A stretch of 64,000 bases of DNA from Apus apus (Eukaryota > Chordata > Aves > Apodiformes > Apodidae), in assembly GCF_020740795.1 (NCBI RefSeq), contig NC_067299.1:7672001-7736000 (forward strand). The letters are read 5' to 3'. The translations under genes and the position numbers were made by a program. A model generated the notes under the pieces. The model worked only from the letters and a program-made list of their open reading frames with translations. It made no database searches and was not told where the DNA came from. Position 1 is the stretch's first letter, and every line of letters starts with the position of its first letter. Of the stretch, positions 23,401-43,600 are shown piece after piece.

Positions 23401-25371
23401 CTTCCCTCTGTGGACCAGTCACTGAAGTGCAAATCAAGACTAAATTTACCTCCTGCTCATCAGGTTTCTGCTCTTCTTGTGTTTCTTCCTCAGCCGAGGG
23501 TGGAATGCTGTTGTTGATGTTGAATGTAACCGTTATCCTGCAGAAGAAACAGAAGCAGATACTTTCAACATACTAAAAAAAACCCCACCCATCAAAATGC
23601 CTCTTTGATGCTTTTGGTGTGGAGACAGTGTTCCTGGTGTGGAAAGCTGGGCAGGGACTTTGGACAAGGGCAGGGAGGGAGAGGACAAGAGGGAATGGAT
23701 TAAAACTGGCAGAGGGGAGATTGAGGTGAGACATGAGGAGGAAATTCTTCCCTGTGAGGGTGGTGAGACCCTGGCCCAGGTTGCCCAGGGAAGCTGTGGC
23801 TGCCCCATCCCTGGCAGTGTTGAAGGGCAGGTTGGATGGGGCTTGGAGCAACCTGGGCTGGTGGGAGGTGTCCCTGCCCATGCAGGGGGGTTGGATCTAG
23901 ATGATCTTTAAGGTCCCTTCCAACCCAAACCATCCTGTGATTCTACAAATTCACACACAGGCTGGCATGAAGCTGCCTTTCTCCACTTGCTCTTTCTTAC
24001 AAACAAGCATTTCCCAAGTTCTACCAGCCCAAACAGTTATTTCCCAGGCAGAGAAGACTGCAGGAAACATTGTAACGCACCAAACAGCCACAAACTTGCA
24101 TTAAAAAAAAATAAATCCGCCTTTGACCCAGGGAGGGAAAACCAAGAGCCTGTGCAAGGTCTGCAGGGACAACAAAGGAGCAGGAGGAGCCATCAGGGGG
24201 AGGCGCCAGGGCCAGACTCACTTCTCCCCGGCGATTTTCCGCACCAGCTTGGCCTCCGTGCCCTGCACCTCCAGCTCCCACCCGCCCGAGATCTTGGGCA
24301 GAGATTTGTGCTTCTGGATCTTCCTCTCCTCCTTGATTTCATCCGTCAGGAATTGCGCGAAGGCTTTGTCACCTGGCGGGGGGGGGGGGGAAAGGGCGTG
24401 TTCTTAGGGAATGTCCCCGTCCCCAGATCGGCTGCCACGTGCGGCCCCGGGGTGGGGGGGCAGAAAAAAAGAGCGGGAACGCGGCGTCCCCCTCACACCG
24501 CCCCCTCCCCAAAACGTGACCCCATCCCCAAAACAAGACCCCCTCACACCGCCCCCTCCCCAAAACGTGACCCCCTCACACTGCCCCCTCCCCAAAACGA
24601 GACCCCCTCCCCAAAACAAGACCCCCTCACACCGCCCCCTCCCCAAAACGTGGCCCCCTCCCCAAAACAAGACCCCCTCACACCGCCCCCTCCCCAAAAC
24701 GAGACCCCCTCCCCAAAACGTGGCCCCATCCCCAAAACAAGACCCCCTTACATCGCCCCCTCCCCAAAACGTGACCCCCTCCCCAAAACAAGACCCCCTC
24801 CCCAAAACAAGACCCCCTCCCCAAAACGTGACCCCCTCACATCACCCCCTCCCCAAAACGTGACCCCCTCACACCGCCCCCTCCCCAAAACAAGACCCCA
24901 TTCACACCGCCCCTTCCCCAAAACGTGACCCCCTCACACCGCCCCAAACGAGGGTCCGGTTAAATCGCCCCGCACCCCACAAAAAAGGGCGGGAGCGCCC
25001 CGTGCCCCTCACCACCCCCCCCCACCCCCAAACCGAGGTCTCCCCCCACGGGAGGCCCGCTCCGTGCCCCCCCCTCAGAAGGGGGGTCCCCTCAGGGCAG
25101 GGCAGGGCTCCCCGCTCCCCTCACCCTCGGTGTGGAGGCCCCCGCAGCCGCAGGAGACGCCGCCGGCCGAGCCCCGCCGCGGGCGGAGCAGCCCGCTCCG
25201 GCCCCCGCCGCCCCGCTGCCAGAGCGAGCGCGCCAGGGGCGGCGGCAGGAGGCTGCGGGGAGAGGAGGAGGAGGAGAAGGAGGATGAGGAGAGGAGGAGG
25301 AGGGGGCGGCGGGGCGGCGGGCGGAGCGGCGGGCGCAGGGCGGCGGCGCGCAGGGCCCGGGCGAGCAGCAT
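20403..25371 (-). CDS. C1QBP: C1QBP (p32/gC1qR/HABP1), complete, 6 exons
   Basis: Exons (5' to 3'): 25371-25125, 24372-24222, 23537-23450, 22759-22664, 21893-21771, 20552-20403. All are GT-AG and in phase, giving 284 residues (human 282). Diagnostic peptides are [66 protein letters not shown] and [17 protein letters not shown]. Family members form a doughnut-shaped acidic trimer in the mitochondrial matrix, supporting mitoribosome function and binding RNA and many partners. Residues 1 to about 78 are an Arg/Leu/Ser/Pro-rich mitochondrial presequence with no acidic residue; the mature chain should begin near Leu79, as in human. The presequence holds a run of four Leu and a nine-residue SSSSFSSSS tract. 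Exons 4 and 5 encode the variable acidic loop. A CR1 element lies just upstream of the start. Confidence 0.97.
23630..23948 (+). repeat. CR1 LINE 3' fragment in C1QBP intron 2
   Basis: It has blocks 'ggacaagggcagggagggagaggacaag', 'gtgagacatgaggaggaaattcttcc' and the tail 'gatctttaaggtcccttccaacccaaaccatcctgtgattcta'. Orientation is antisense to C1QBP. The consensus-like sequence suggests a fairly young copy. Confidence 0.9.
24477..24950. repeat. GC-rich minisatellite in C1QBP intron 1
   Basis: The array is built from 'ccccctccccaaaacgtga', 'ccccctccccaaaacaaga' and 'ccccctcacaccg' modules in changing order, giving higher-order units of about 30-50 bp. On the C1QBP coding strand it is G-rich (GGGGAGGGGG runs). 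It lies between exon 2 and the CpG island of exon 1. Confidence 0.92.
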
Positions 25372-25468
25372 GGTGCTGAGGGGAGAGAGGACACCGCGCG
25401 CCGGAACCCGCCGCCCCGCTTCCGCCGGCTGCGGCCCCGGCGGCCCCCGCGCGGGGAGAGGGACAAGG

Positions 25469-25494
25469 GTTCGAGTCCCGGCCCCGGCAGAATG
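25469..25494 (+). repeat. tRNA T-arm-like segment, copy 1
   Basis: 'gggttcgagtcccggccccg' plus 'gcag' is present. It contains the B-box pattern GGTTCGAGTCC and a 3' acceptor-strand-like end. No matching 5' half (A box, anticodon arm) is found upstream, so it is not a tRNA gene. It directly abuts the CR1 3' tail. Confidence 0.55.
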
Positions 25495-26275
25495 GCAGAA
25501 TTCCAGAATCCCAGGGGTTGGGGGGGACCTGGGGAGACCATCCAGTCCAGCCCCCCTGCCAGAGCAGGGGCACCCAGAGCACAGCACACAGGAACACATC
25601 CAGGGGGGTTGGAATGTCTCCAGAGAAGGAGACTCCACAGCCTCTCTAGGCAGCCTGTCCCAGGGCTCTGTCACTCTCACAGGAAAGAAGTTCTTCCTGA
25701 TACTCACATGGAACCTCCTGTGCTCCAGTTTGCACCCACTGCCCCTTGTCCTGTCACTGGACATCACTGAACAAAGCCTGGTCTGCCCTCCTGACACTCA
25801 CCCTGAACATATTTGTAAAACACTGACGAGGTCGCCCCTCAGTCTCCTCCAAGCTCAAGAGACCCAGCTCCCTCAGCCTTTCCTCATCAGGGAGATGTTC
25901 CACTCCCTTCATCATCTTTGTGGCTCTGCCCTAAACTCTTTCAAGCAGTTCCCTGTCCTTCTGGAACCGAGGGGCCCAGAACTAGACACAATACTCCAGA
26001 TGCGGCCTCACTAGGGCAGAAGGGAAAGGGGGAGGAGAACCTCCCTTGACCTACTAACCACCCCCTTTCTAATGCACCCCAGGATCCATTGGCCTTCTTG
26101 GCCACAAGGGCACATTGCTGGCTCATGGTCATCCTCCTGTCCACCAGGACCCCAGGTCCCTTTCTCCTACCCTGCTCTCCAGCAGCTCAGCCCCCAACCT
26201 GTACTGGTACCTGGGGTTGTTCTTCCCCAGATGCAAAACTCTTCCCTCATTCCAGGTCCCTGATGAAAATACAGA
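25490..26275 (-). repeat. CR1 LINE 3' fragment (about 780 bp) just upstream of C1QBP
   Basis: The 3' tail lies at the left, 'cagaattccagaatcccaggggttggggggga'. It is followed by 'agtccagcccccctgccagagcaggggc', 'gacaggctgccta'-type blocks, and further 5' CR1 sequence with 'cagctccctcagcctttcctcatcagggag' and 'ttggccttcttggccacaagggcaca'. It is the longest CR1 piece in the window. It points the same way as C1QBP and its tail is about 120 bp from the C1QBP ATG. Repeats of a tRNA T-arm-like sequence lie at both ends. Confidence 0.9.
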
Positions 26276-26276
26276 A

Positions 26277-26352
26277 CGAAGGGATCGCGGGTTCGAGTCC
26301 CGGCCCCGGCAGGTCGAAGGGATCGCGGGTTCGAGTCCCGGCCCCGGCAGAA
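26277..26352 (+). repeat. Two tandem 38-bp tRNA T-arm-like repeats
   Basis: Two direct copies of a 38-bp unit start at 26277 and 26315. Each reads 'cgaagggatcgcgggttcga' then 'gtcccggccccggcag'. Each holds the B-box pattern and could form four of five T-stem pairs. They lie at the 5' end of the CR1 whose 3' end abuts copy 1 (25469). Confidence 0.7.
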
Positions 26353-26820
26353 GGGAAAGCGGCAGCAGCACCCACAGCGGCCGCTCTAAGTGGGAGTTAA
26401 AAAGCAAGGACGGGGCAGGGACACCGGTACGGCCGCTCAGGGGAGGCTGGGGCACCGGAGAGGGCGTGGAGGAGGCTATAGGGGTGTGGGAAAAAGTTGG
26501 TGCTTCCCCTCCTGACTGCAACAAGGGACAGCAGAGCAGGTGGGGAGGTTTGCTCCTGGGAACTGTCCCACTCTTGAATGGAGCAGTCAGGTTTCTGGCA
26601 GGACCTCAGTTTACCCAGAAAAGGAAAAAAAAAATCTATTTTTTTCCTCCTTGCTACTTTAGGGAGAAGACTGACAAACATAAGACACTCCAGGCTGCTT
26701 CAAATTAATTCACTCCCAGATGTGACCTGTACCTGAATGTCCTGTGATCATTTCTTCTGTCCTCACAGCTTTCATGTCTCACAAAACCATGCCCAGGATT
26801 TGGATTTTTGCCATTGCTTC
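26353..26820. other. Short spacer between the C1QBP upstream region and DHX33 3' end
   Basis: Sequence next to the T-arm repeats (26340-26470) is moderately GC-rich and could be the displaced outer part of the C1QBP promoter. The remainder is AT-richer, with no recognisable gene. Confidence 0.35.
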
Positions 26821-28796
26821 TTTATTTTAGGGAAAAAAAAATAATACAAATTAGTTCTAAATAAAGGCCCGTCCCCTCCCTTAAACAGACTGTTAAATCA
26901 GACTGCCCAAACAAGTTGTGTTTATACTCAATTTTCCCCCCTACAGATGTGCATTCTTTAAAACAAAGAGACCTACACAGTGCTTTGATAATTCCCTGCA
27001 ATTCATGTGAATGAGATCAGCTGAAGGAGCTGCACACTTTTGAAATACCAACCCAAAATTCACTTGCTTATACATACAGTGGCAAGTTTTGCCTGTGCCC
27101 CACTGACCTTTCTTTCTTATTCTCAAGCCACCAAAACCCAGTATTGCAAAGAGGCACAACAAAGGGATGTGTGTCTGTTTCCATTGCCCCCCTGCAGAGA
27201 ATCCATATCACCCTTCCCAGAAGAGGCTGAGAAACCAGACCATTCCAGGTACACCAGGTACCTACTCACACTCTTCGGAAGCCAGCAATTTGCATTGAAA
27301 TTCCAGTTAAAAAAATGAATAAATGAATTTAAAAAAAAAAGGACAAAAGAGCTTTTTTTTTAGAAGCTGCTATTTGAAAGATGCAAGGACTAAACACCAC
27401 AGTCCCACCAGTCCAGGTAAACTAACCCCACTACATGAACCATGGCCCTGCAGGTGCAGGGCAACTTCCCCTCTCACACTTTCAGACACTTCACCTGCTT
27501 TTTATTCAAATCATCCAAAAATCTGTATAAATGACTGCACTACATCAACAGACTCTGTTGAAACTGGGGTTACCTCTCCCAGAGAGGTTATTTTAGAAGT
27601 ACTTAAACTATCATTTTAAACCAACCTACATTCTTCCCATCACCACCTCACAGTGATAATGTAATAAATCCACTTTCCTTCACATCACAGAATAAGTTTT
27701 CCCTTTGGAAAGCACTAGTTTCTTAATTCCAGTATTTGAGATGATTAGGTTTGGTATTGCCACTTTTCTCCAACAGGAAGAGATAGGTAGATGCCAAGGA
27801 ATATGGAAGGAAAAGAGATAATTATGGTAGATCCGTGGCTCTTGGCAAGGTCAAGCTCCAAATTCCTAATGGAAAACCAGAGCACAACTGAGAGAGGGCT
27901 GGGGGAGGCAGAAGGGGGAAGAAGCACTGCAAACATTTGATGAATCAAGGACCTCTGAATGAAGTTCAGTCCCTAAACCACATTCTCATTGTGCTGAGTC
28001 TTCTTCAAGCATGGTAGATGATGTCCCAACTCCAAAGCTAGAAGTGCACGGACAAGAGTCTGAAAAGCCAGAAGTATCTGCTGAGGAACCTGTCCCACCA
28101 GCAAATGGGTGAATGAAGAAAACACCAAACACACATACAGCTGGACAGACTCTGCAGGAAAACACTGCCAGCCACTGGGGCTTGGACACAGGCAGTGAAG
28201 ACCTTGTCCCAGCAGGCATCCTCATTCCTGGCCTTCAGATGGTCTCAAATAAGATGGTGAATACAACATGCAGACAGAAAGGTGTTTGGTGAGGTAAGAG
28301 ACAGTAGCACCTCCTTCTAGAAATAGTAAAAAAAGGCATTTTTTCCTTTGTATGTAGACATTGAAACCTTTTTTTTCCCCTCCCTTTTTCCCAACGAAAC
28401 CTGTTGAGGATACAAGCACAATCATCAAAATTATCGAGTCTGCTCAGAAGAGCTCTTAGGATTTCATTTCCTCATATACAAGACCAGTAAACTTCACTAA
28501 GTGTTAAAAACTGGAATCTGAAACCAGCTCCCCTTCCCTTCCAGTACAGATTTACCAAACACACAGAGCACATACAACATTCCCCTTTTACATGTTAACT
28601 GTTAAAAAGGGGTGATTGTTCCAAGCCACGGAGACGCGCGAGTTCTGCCTCTCACAGAGAAGCTGTTTTTTCCTCTAAGGTTTTTACCTGACTTGCAAGT
28701 TCTACTGCTCCCGTAGACTCATCACAAGACAAAAAAAAAAACCTAAAAGTCTTTTAGGGTGAGCCTAAAAAACCTTGTTGGTCCCAGACCCTTGGG
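26821..28796 (-). other. DHX33 3' UTR with two poly(A) signals
   Basis: The minus strand after the DHX33 stop has no coding signal. It carries AATAAA at 27506-27501 and again at 26826-26821, giving possible UTRs of about 1.3 and 2.0 kb. The region is AT-rich and free of recognisable CR1, as expected for a UTR. Confidence 0.6.
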
Positions 28797-37851
<9,055 letters not shown>

Positions 37852-37885
37852 CGCCCCGGGGCTGCGGCTCGAGGGACGGGCGGGC

Positions 37886-38528
37886 CCGGGAGTCACGGGA
37901 GGGCCTGAGGGTCACGGAAGATGGAGGCCTGGGAGTCACGGGAAGGCCTGCGGATCACGGGAGATGTAGGCCCGGGAGTCACAGGCCCGGGAGTCACGGG
38001 AGGGCCTGGGAATCACGGGAGGGGCAGGCCCAGGAGTCACAGGCCCGGTAATCACGGGAGATGTAGGCCTGGGAGTCACGGGAAGATCTGAGAATCACGG
38101 GAAATGTAGGCCCGGGAGTCACAGGCCTGAGAGTCACGGGAGATGTAGGCCCGGGAATCACGGGAGATGTAGGCCTGGGAGTCACGGGAGATGTAGGCCT
38201 GGGAGTCACGGGCCCGGGAGTCAAGGGAGATGGAGGCCTGAGAGTCACGGGAGGGGCAGCCCCGGGAATCACGGGCCCGGGAGTCACGGGAAGGCCTGAG
38301 AGTCATGGGAGATGGAGGCCCGGGAGTTACAGGCCCGGCAGCCCCGGGAGATGCAGGCCCGGGAGATGCAGGCCCGGGACATGCAGGCCCGGGAGATGCA
38401 GGCCCCGCAGCCCCGGGACATGCAGGCCCGGGAGATGCAGCCCCGGGAGATGCAGGCCCGGCAGCCCCGGGACTTGCAGGCCCGGGAGATGCAGGCCCCG
38501 CAGCGCCGGGACTTGCAGGCCCGCAGCA
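37886..38528. repeat. GC-rich minisatellite upstream of DHX33 (15- and 24-bp units)
   Basis: The left part is built of 'cccgggagtcacgggagatgtagg'-type 24-bp units mixed with shorter 'cccgggagtcacggg' units. From about 38335 the array changes to a 15-bp unit, 'gagatgcaggcccgg', with variants. It starts about 35 bp upstream of the DHX33 ATG, so it should lie in the 5' UTR or core promoter. The 15-bp part is a whole number of codons and is open in several frames. Confidence 0.93.
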
Positions 38529-39849
38529 TCGCTAGCCCCACGGCCAGAGGCCTCCGTGCGCCGCTGGGGACACCGGGACGGCGGCAAAAGCCTCCCCGCC
38601 TGCAGGGAAACCCAGCGAGTGCGGAGCTCGGCACGGAAGGGCAGAAGGTGCCTCAGGGAGGCAAGTTCCGAGACCCGCGTCAGCACGAGGAGTCCCAGGG
38701 GACGCTGCCTCGCCCCCCGGGCGGCCGTGGGACCGGCTGCCCCACGGTGGGTGCCGGGGCAGGAGGGCCGGGTGAGGCCGTGAGGCTGCCGGCCGGCCTG
38801 TCCTGGGCTACAAGGAACACCAGCCGGCCCCTCAGGACGCGGAGCCGAGGGCATCACCTGCTGAAAGCAAGGAGTGCAATCGTGCACAGTCCCTCAGAGC
38901 GCCAGGAAAGCAGCTCGGGAGGGATGAGCTGCCTCCTCCCTGCGTGGCCTAGTGACAAGGAAGGGTCACCCCCCTCACCCCTGGGCTTGGGGTTTACAGG
39001 CAGCTCCATCCCTGCTCCCTGACATCCCATCAGCAAACTGCCAAGAGGCTCTAAAACACCGAAATAAAAGAGGGCTTTGACCAACTGCCTGTCTCCAAAG
39101 CCACCCAGAAGTAACATTTCCCAGAACATTTTTAGCACTCCTACCTAAGAGTTAAAATCTGCTTGGGGAAAAAAAATAATTCCCTCTTAAGCTTCATAAG
39201 CTTTAACAGATAAATTGCAGATACAAATGGACTCACCAATTTTGTTTATCAGAATCTCATATGCTGCTTGTGGACAAAGCACTAACTACCCCATGAGAGC
39301 CCAACACATTCATCTCCGAGACCACAAACAAGTTAAAAATCCAGTCAGTTCAGGAACAGCAAAATCTGGGATGATCTCGTGTCCCTCAAGGATGAGTCTG
39401 CCTGCCCAGACTGATGAGGAAGATGCAGTTTCAACAACATCTGCTTTTATCTATTAGGATATAATCAATCAAGAGCCACCAGGACAGCCCACAGCATCTT
39501 CAGAGATTGAAGACAACAATCTGAACCATGCTCTGGTGTGGCTCCTTGTCTAGATACTGATTAATCAACATAATTAACACAACTGACAAGCTGAATGTCA
39601 CTGACCTGTGCTGGACAGGTCATAACAAACTTCATACATAACATTCCCATAACCAACTTAACACACAGACCAGGAATTTAAAATCTTGAAGAGCCAACCC
39701 TGTTTCTTTAGCAGTCCTGGTGGGAAAAGCTTGTGTGTTAACACCATCTTTTCCAAGGCTTGTTTTTTTTTTCCAACTGCTTTTTCACCAGCTGCCTCGA
39801 GACTACAAAGTTATACAAAGGATTAACAATAAAAGGATCCACAAGACAT
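38529..39849. other. Intergenic stretch between DHX33 and the DERL2 3' UTR
   Basis: Bases 38529 to about 38870 are CpG-rich and could be the outer part of the DHX33 island. A 236-codon plus-strand frame (38312-39022) begins in the minisatellite and crosses this stretch. I see no coding signature in it, and such frames are expected in GC-rich DNA. The rest is AT-rich with nothing recognised. Confidence 0.4.
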
Positions 39850-40655
39850 TTTATTCAACTCCTCAGCTGAGATCTTTGAGCTGTTCTGACTCCAGGTGGG
39901 TTTTCCTCCCTAGTGCTCATTAAATGGCTGCTGGAAGTGGGCACGTGTGGGGGTGGGTTTTGTACAAGTACCTATTTGAACACACCAGTCAGATCCAAAC
40001 CTGCTCATCTGCACACACAGGTTTTTTTTGGGGGAAAAAAACCCATCAAAATGTAGTCTCAGCCTGCAAAGACATTCACACAGAGGCACATTCCAGAAAC
40101 CCAGTCTGCATTATGCTGCACTTCTTACAGTTCAAACAAGACTGGAGACAGGAACATCTCAGATTAAAAAAATCCTTTCACCATTGAAATAGGGACTTAA
40201 GACTTTCCACCATCTTGTAGCTGTTTGATCCAAGAATAAAAAATGAGTTAAAACCCAAAAAGTTGGGGTTTTGCCCTGTAAAGTTTCCCATATAGTTTCC
40301 TGTATCAAATAACTTGAAAAAAAAAAAGCTTTAGAAATCACTTTTAAACAAGTATTCATGGCCCTGTTAACCCAAGTTGACAGGAAATGGTTTCCAGTTT
40401 TATGGTTTTTGGCTCCACTGGATTAGTATTTTTCATCACCAGCACAATCAGTTCCCAGCTTGGGAAAGACACTGGTAACCTGGAAGTGTCTTGGATTAGA
40501 TGGCCATTTCATAAAGTGCTTGTATTCAAAATGATAGAGCCATCCAAAAATAAAAAGTGTCCTTTCTGCCATGGGGAATGAGAGAGTCCCCAGTTGTGGA
40601 ACTTTATTCAGGTCAGTCTCTCCCAGTGGTTGCTGGATTTAGGCACAGACACTCA
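39850..40655 (-). other. DERL2 3' UTR with proximal and distal poly(A) signals
   Basis: On the minus strand AATAAA occurs at 40618-40613, only about 40 bases past the stop, and at 39855-39850, about 800 bases past it. Both are canonical. The proximal site would give an unusually short UTR, so use of the distal one is likely, possibly both. Confidence 0.55.
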
Positions 40656-43600
40656 TTAGCCTCCAAGGCGTTGACCTTCTCCCCAGGCAAACCCTCCTGG
40701 TCTTTCTTCTGGCAAGGGATTGTAATTTGGATCCTCATCTGGTGTGTCAAATATTGCTTTCCTGGAAAACAGATCATAGGTTTTATTATTTTAATTTTTT
40801 TTCCCCCCCTTCAGAATTCATGTGTTACAAGAAGAGCAAGACAGGCTCAAATCCTGCACCTGCATCTGCCCAGAAATGGGAAGACAGGCTGAGGGAGTTG
40901 GGGTGTTCAGCCTGGAGAAGAGAAGGCTCCAGGGAGACCTTAGAGCACCTTCCAGAGCCTGGAGGGGCTCCAGGAAAGCTGGGGAGGGGCTTGGGACAAG
41001 GGCAGGGAGGGAGAGGACAAGGGGGGATGGATGAAAACTGGAAGAGGGCGATTTAGGTTGGACATGAGGAGGAAATTCCTGAGTGTGAGGGTGGTGAGAC
41101 CCTGGCCCAGGTTGCCCAGGGAAGCTGTGGCTGCCCCATCCCTGGCAGTGTTGAAGGGCAGGTTGGATGGGGCTTGGAGCAGCCTGGGCTGGTGGGAGGT
41201 GTCCCTGCCCATGCAGGGGGGTTGGAACTGGGTGATCTTTGAGGTCCCTTCCAACCCAAACCATCCTTCCAAGCCACGTGCTTTCCAATCAGGAGCCACC
41301 TGGAGGAAAGTCTAGAATTATGTGCCTAAATCAACTGAGACTGACAAGGTTCAGCTGAAAGTCAAGATCCCACCCCCAGGGTAAGGCAGGATTTCACACA
41401 GTTGGGGTGCTCTCCCAGGACAGCGTAAGAGAGCAAAACATGAGTGCGATATTGAAAAGCTCTTCAGACTTTGAGACAGGGACAAAGAGTCAAAAAGACA
41501 CCCCAATCTGACAGGATATAAAAGAACTGACAGGCAGACTTTGCATCCACACTGCAGTCTCCATTTGGAACATCAGAGGCTTGGGTTCCCAGCTGATTAC
41601 AAAAACCATGCTTAACCTTGTAGGTTATTTTGCCATTCTCAGAACTAGTTTTAGAGGTTCTCTCTCTGTCATTGCTTTATCCAGAAACAAAAATGCAGTA
41701 GATTCTTTGAAACAAACAAAAATACCACAAGCTGCATGCAAATAAAAGAGTCTTACAAGTAAAGTGTGTCTGACAAGACAGTTGTTAGAAGAGCTAAAGG
41801 GATTACTTCTCCTCACTGTGACAGGCCAGCTCAGTGCTATGAACACTCAAGTCTTCTGCCAAAGTTGTGCAAGGAGGATGATTTACAGATGAAAAATAGA
41901 TTAGAGATATTATATTAAATGCCTCAGTCACTCTGCACATACACAGCAGGACTCAGACCTGAATCTTTGGTGCCACCAACTCACTTTGCAAAGACTAACA
42001 AGTGTCACCAAAGCAAGGAAAGGTCACCACAGCCCTTCAGCTCTCTTCCTGAAGCAGCCAGGTCCCACTTAGACATCTGTGTCAAACTCCTCCCTGGTTT
42101 GGCAATGAATGAAAGAGAAGAGCAAGTACAGACACACCACATTCATCTCCAGCTGCCCATTTTACCAGAGGTGACTGAACTATCAACAGTTTTTCCCCAC
42201 GAGCACTTTTTCTACATTTGTTCCAAATCAGACACCAATACTCACAGGACAGAGGGTGTTCTCAGGAGCCTTCCACCACCAGGCTGGTTAGGAAAGACAT
42301 CCTCCAAGAAAAAATATATATGCCCAACAGCAATGCCTAGGAAATAAAGTAAAATGGTGATTTTCAAGACTTCTCCTTTATGACTTGCAAATGCTTCACT
42401 AGAGTTTTCAGGAAAAAAAACCAAAACCCAAAACAACACACATTGATTCATTCACACAAAATACAAGATGAGATACTGAAACATCAAACCAAATGAAGCA
42501 CAAAGACATCAGGAGAAAGGCTGAACTTACTCTACAAGACACTGATAGAAGGAAAAGTGCCTGACATTGCTAAAAATACTGATGTTGTGGCCTTATTAGG
42601 GTGGATAAAAACACTTATATAAGCTATTTTACTTCAACAGTCTGATGCACACAATCTGATTATGTACCTGGGCTGATCACAAGCAATAAAAAGCCAAAGC
42701 ATCAGAAGCTCTTTCCACCCTTGTTCCAGCACAAACCAAGCTACAACGTTGAGCAGTCTGAAAAGCCTGGTGTCAATGTCATAGACAAACTAATATCAAA
42801 TAAAAGGCATTTTTAGCCCTTGGGTTTCTCCCCCATTTGGTGATTCCTGCACACGTTGACTCTTGCAATGGCTCACCCAGGAGATCCACGATGATGGAGT
42901 TCCCCAAAAGCAGTGAAAAGCCCATCAATACCCAGGGTAGGAATGGGGCTTGGAAGATGAGGAGCCCAAAGAAGTTCATCCTGACGTAGGGATTCCTGCG
43001 GCTCCAGACATAAACCAGCATGATGGTGAAGGCCTGGCCCAGGAACACCAGGTTGACAAACAGGCCAAAGAGCTGGGGGAGGCAGTTAAAGAAGACAGCT
43101 CACTAGGTATTTGAGGGGAGGTCAAGCATGAAGGTGACAGGCTGACCTGCAATCCTCCCGTTGTCCATCCAATTCCTATCTCTGCTTTCCCAGGTTCAAG
43201 TAAATCAAATGTGCTTGTGCAGCCTGGTCTGGTGGGAGGTGTCCCTGCTATTGGATCTTTAAAATCCCTTCCAACCTAAACCATTCTATGATTCCATGAT
43301 GCTTCTGCTGATCACATTCAACACCTACTGCAAGATCCAGGGTCCCTTGAAAGCACAATTTAGCATGAAAACACTCAAAGAGCAGCATTTCTCTTAGACA
43401 GCCTGAGCATGATTACACACTTGGGAAGTCCCTTCTTATCTGTTAATCTCATTTCCATGATCCTCTCAAGCACTGAAAAGCCTGAAAGATCAGCAGAGTA
43501 TCAGGAACTGAGGTATTCAGAACTCCTTCAACACACACTGTTACTCCTCATGCTACAAACTAATTGTATTATCATCTAAAAGTTAAGAGAAAGGTAACAT

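Noticed and set aside
25433-25500. Possible tRNA gene ending in GGTTCGAGTCC plus an acceptor-like strand
   Set aside because: The upstream 40-50 bases have no A box, D arm or anticodon arm that folds, so only the T-arm half resembles a tRNA.
38312-39022. 236-codon plus-strand frame beside DHX33
   Set aside because: It starts inside a 15-bp minisatellite, is dominated by GC-rich composition, and shows no recognisable domain.
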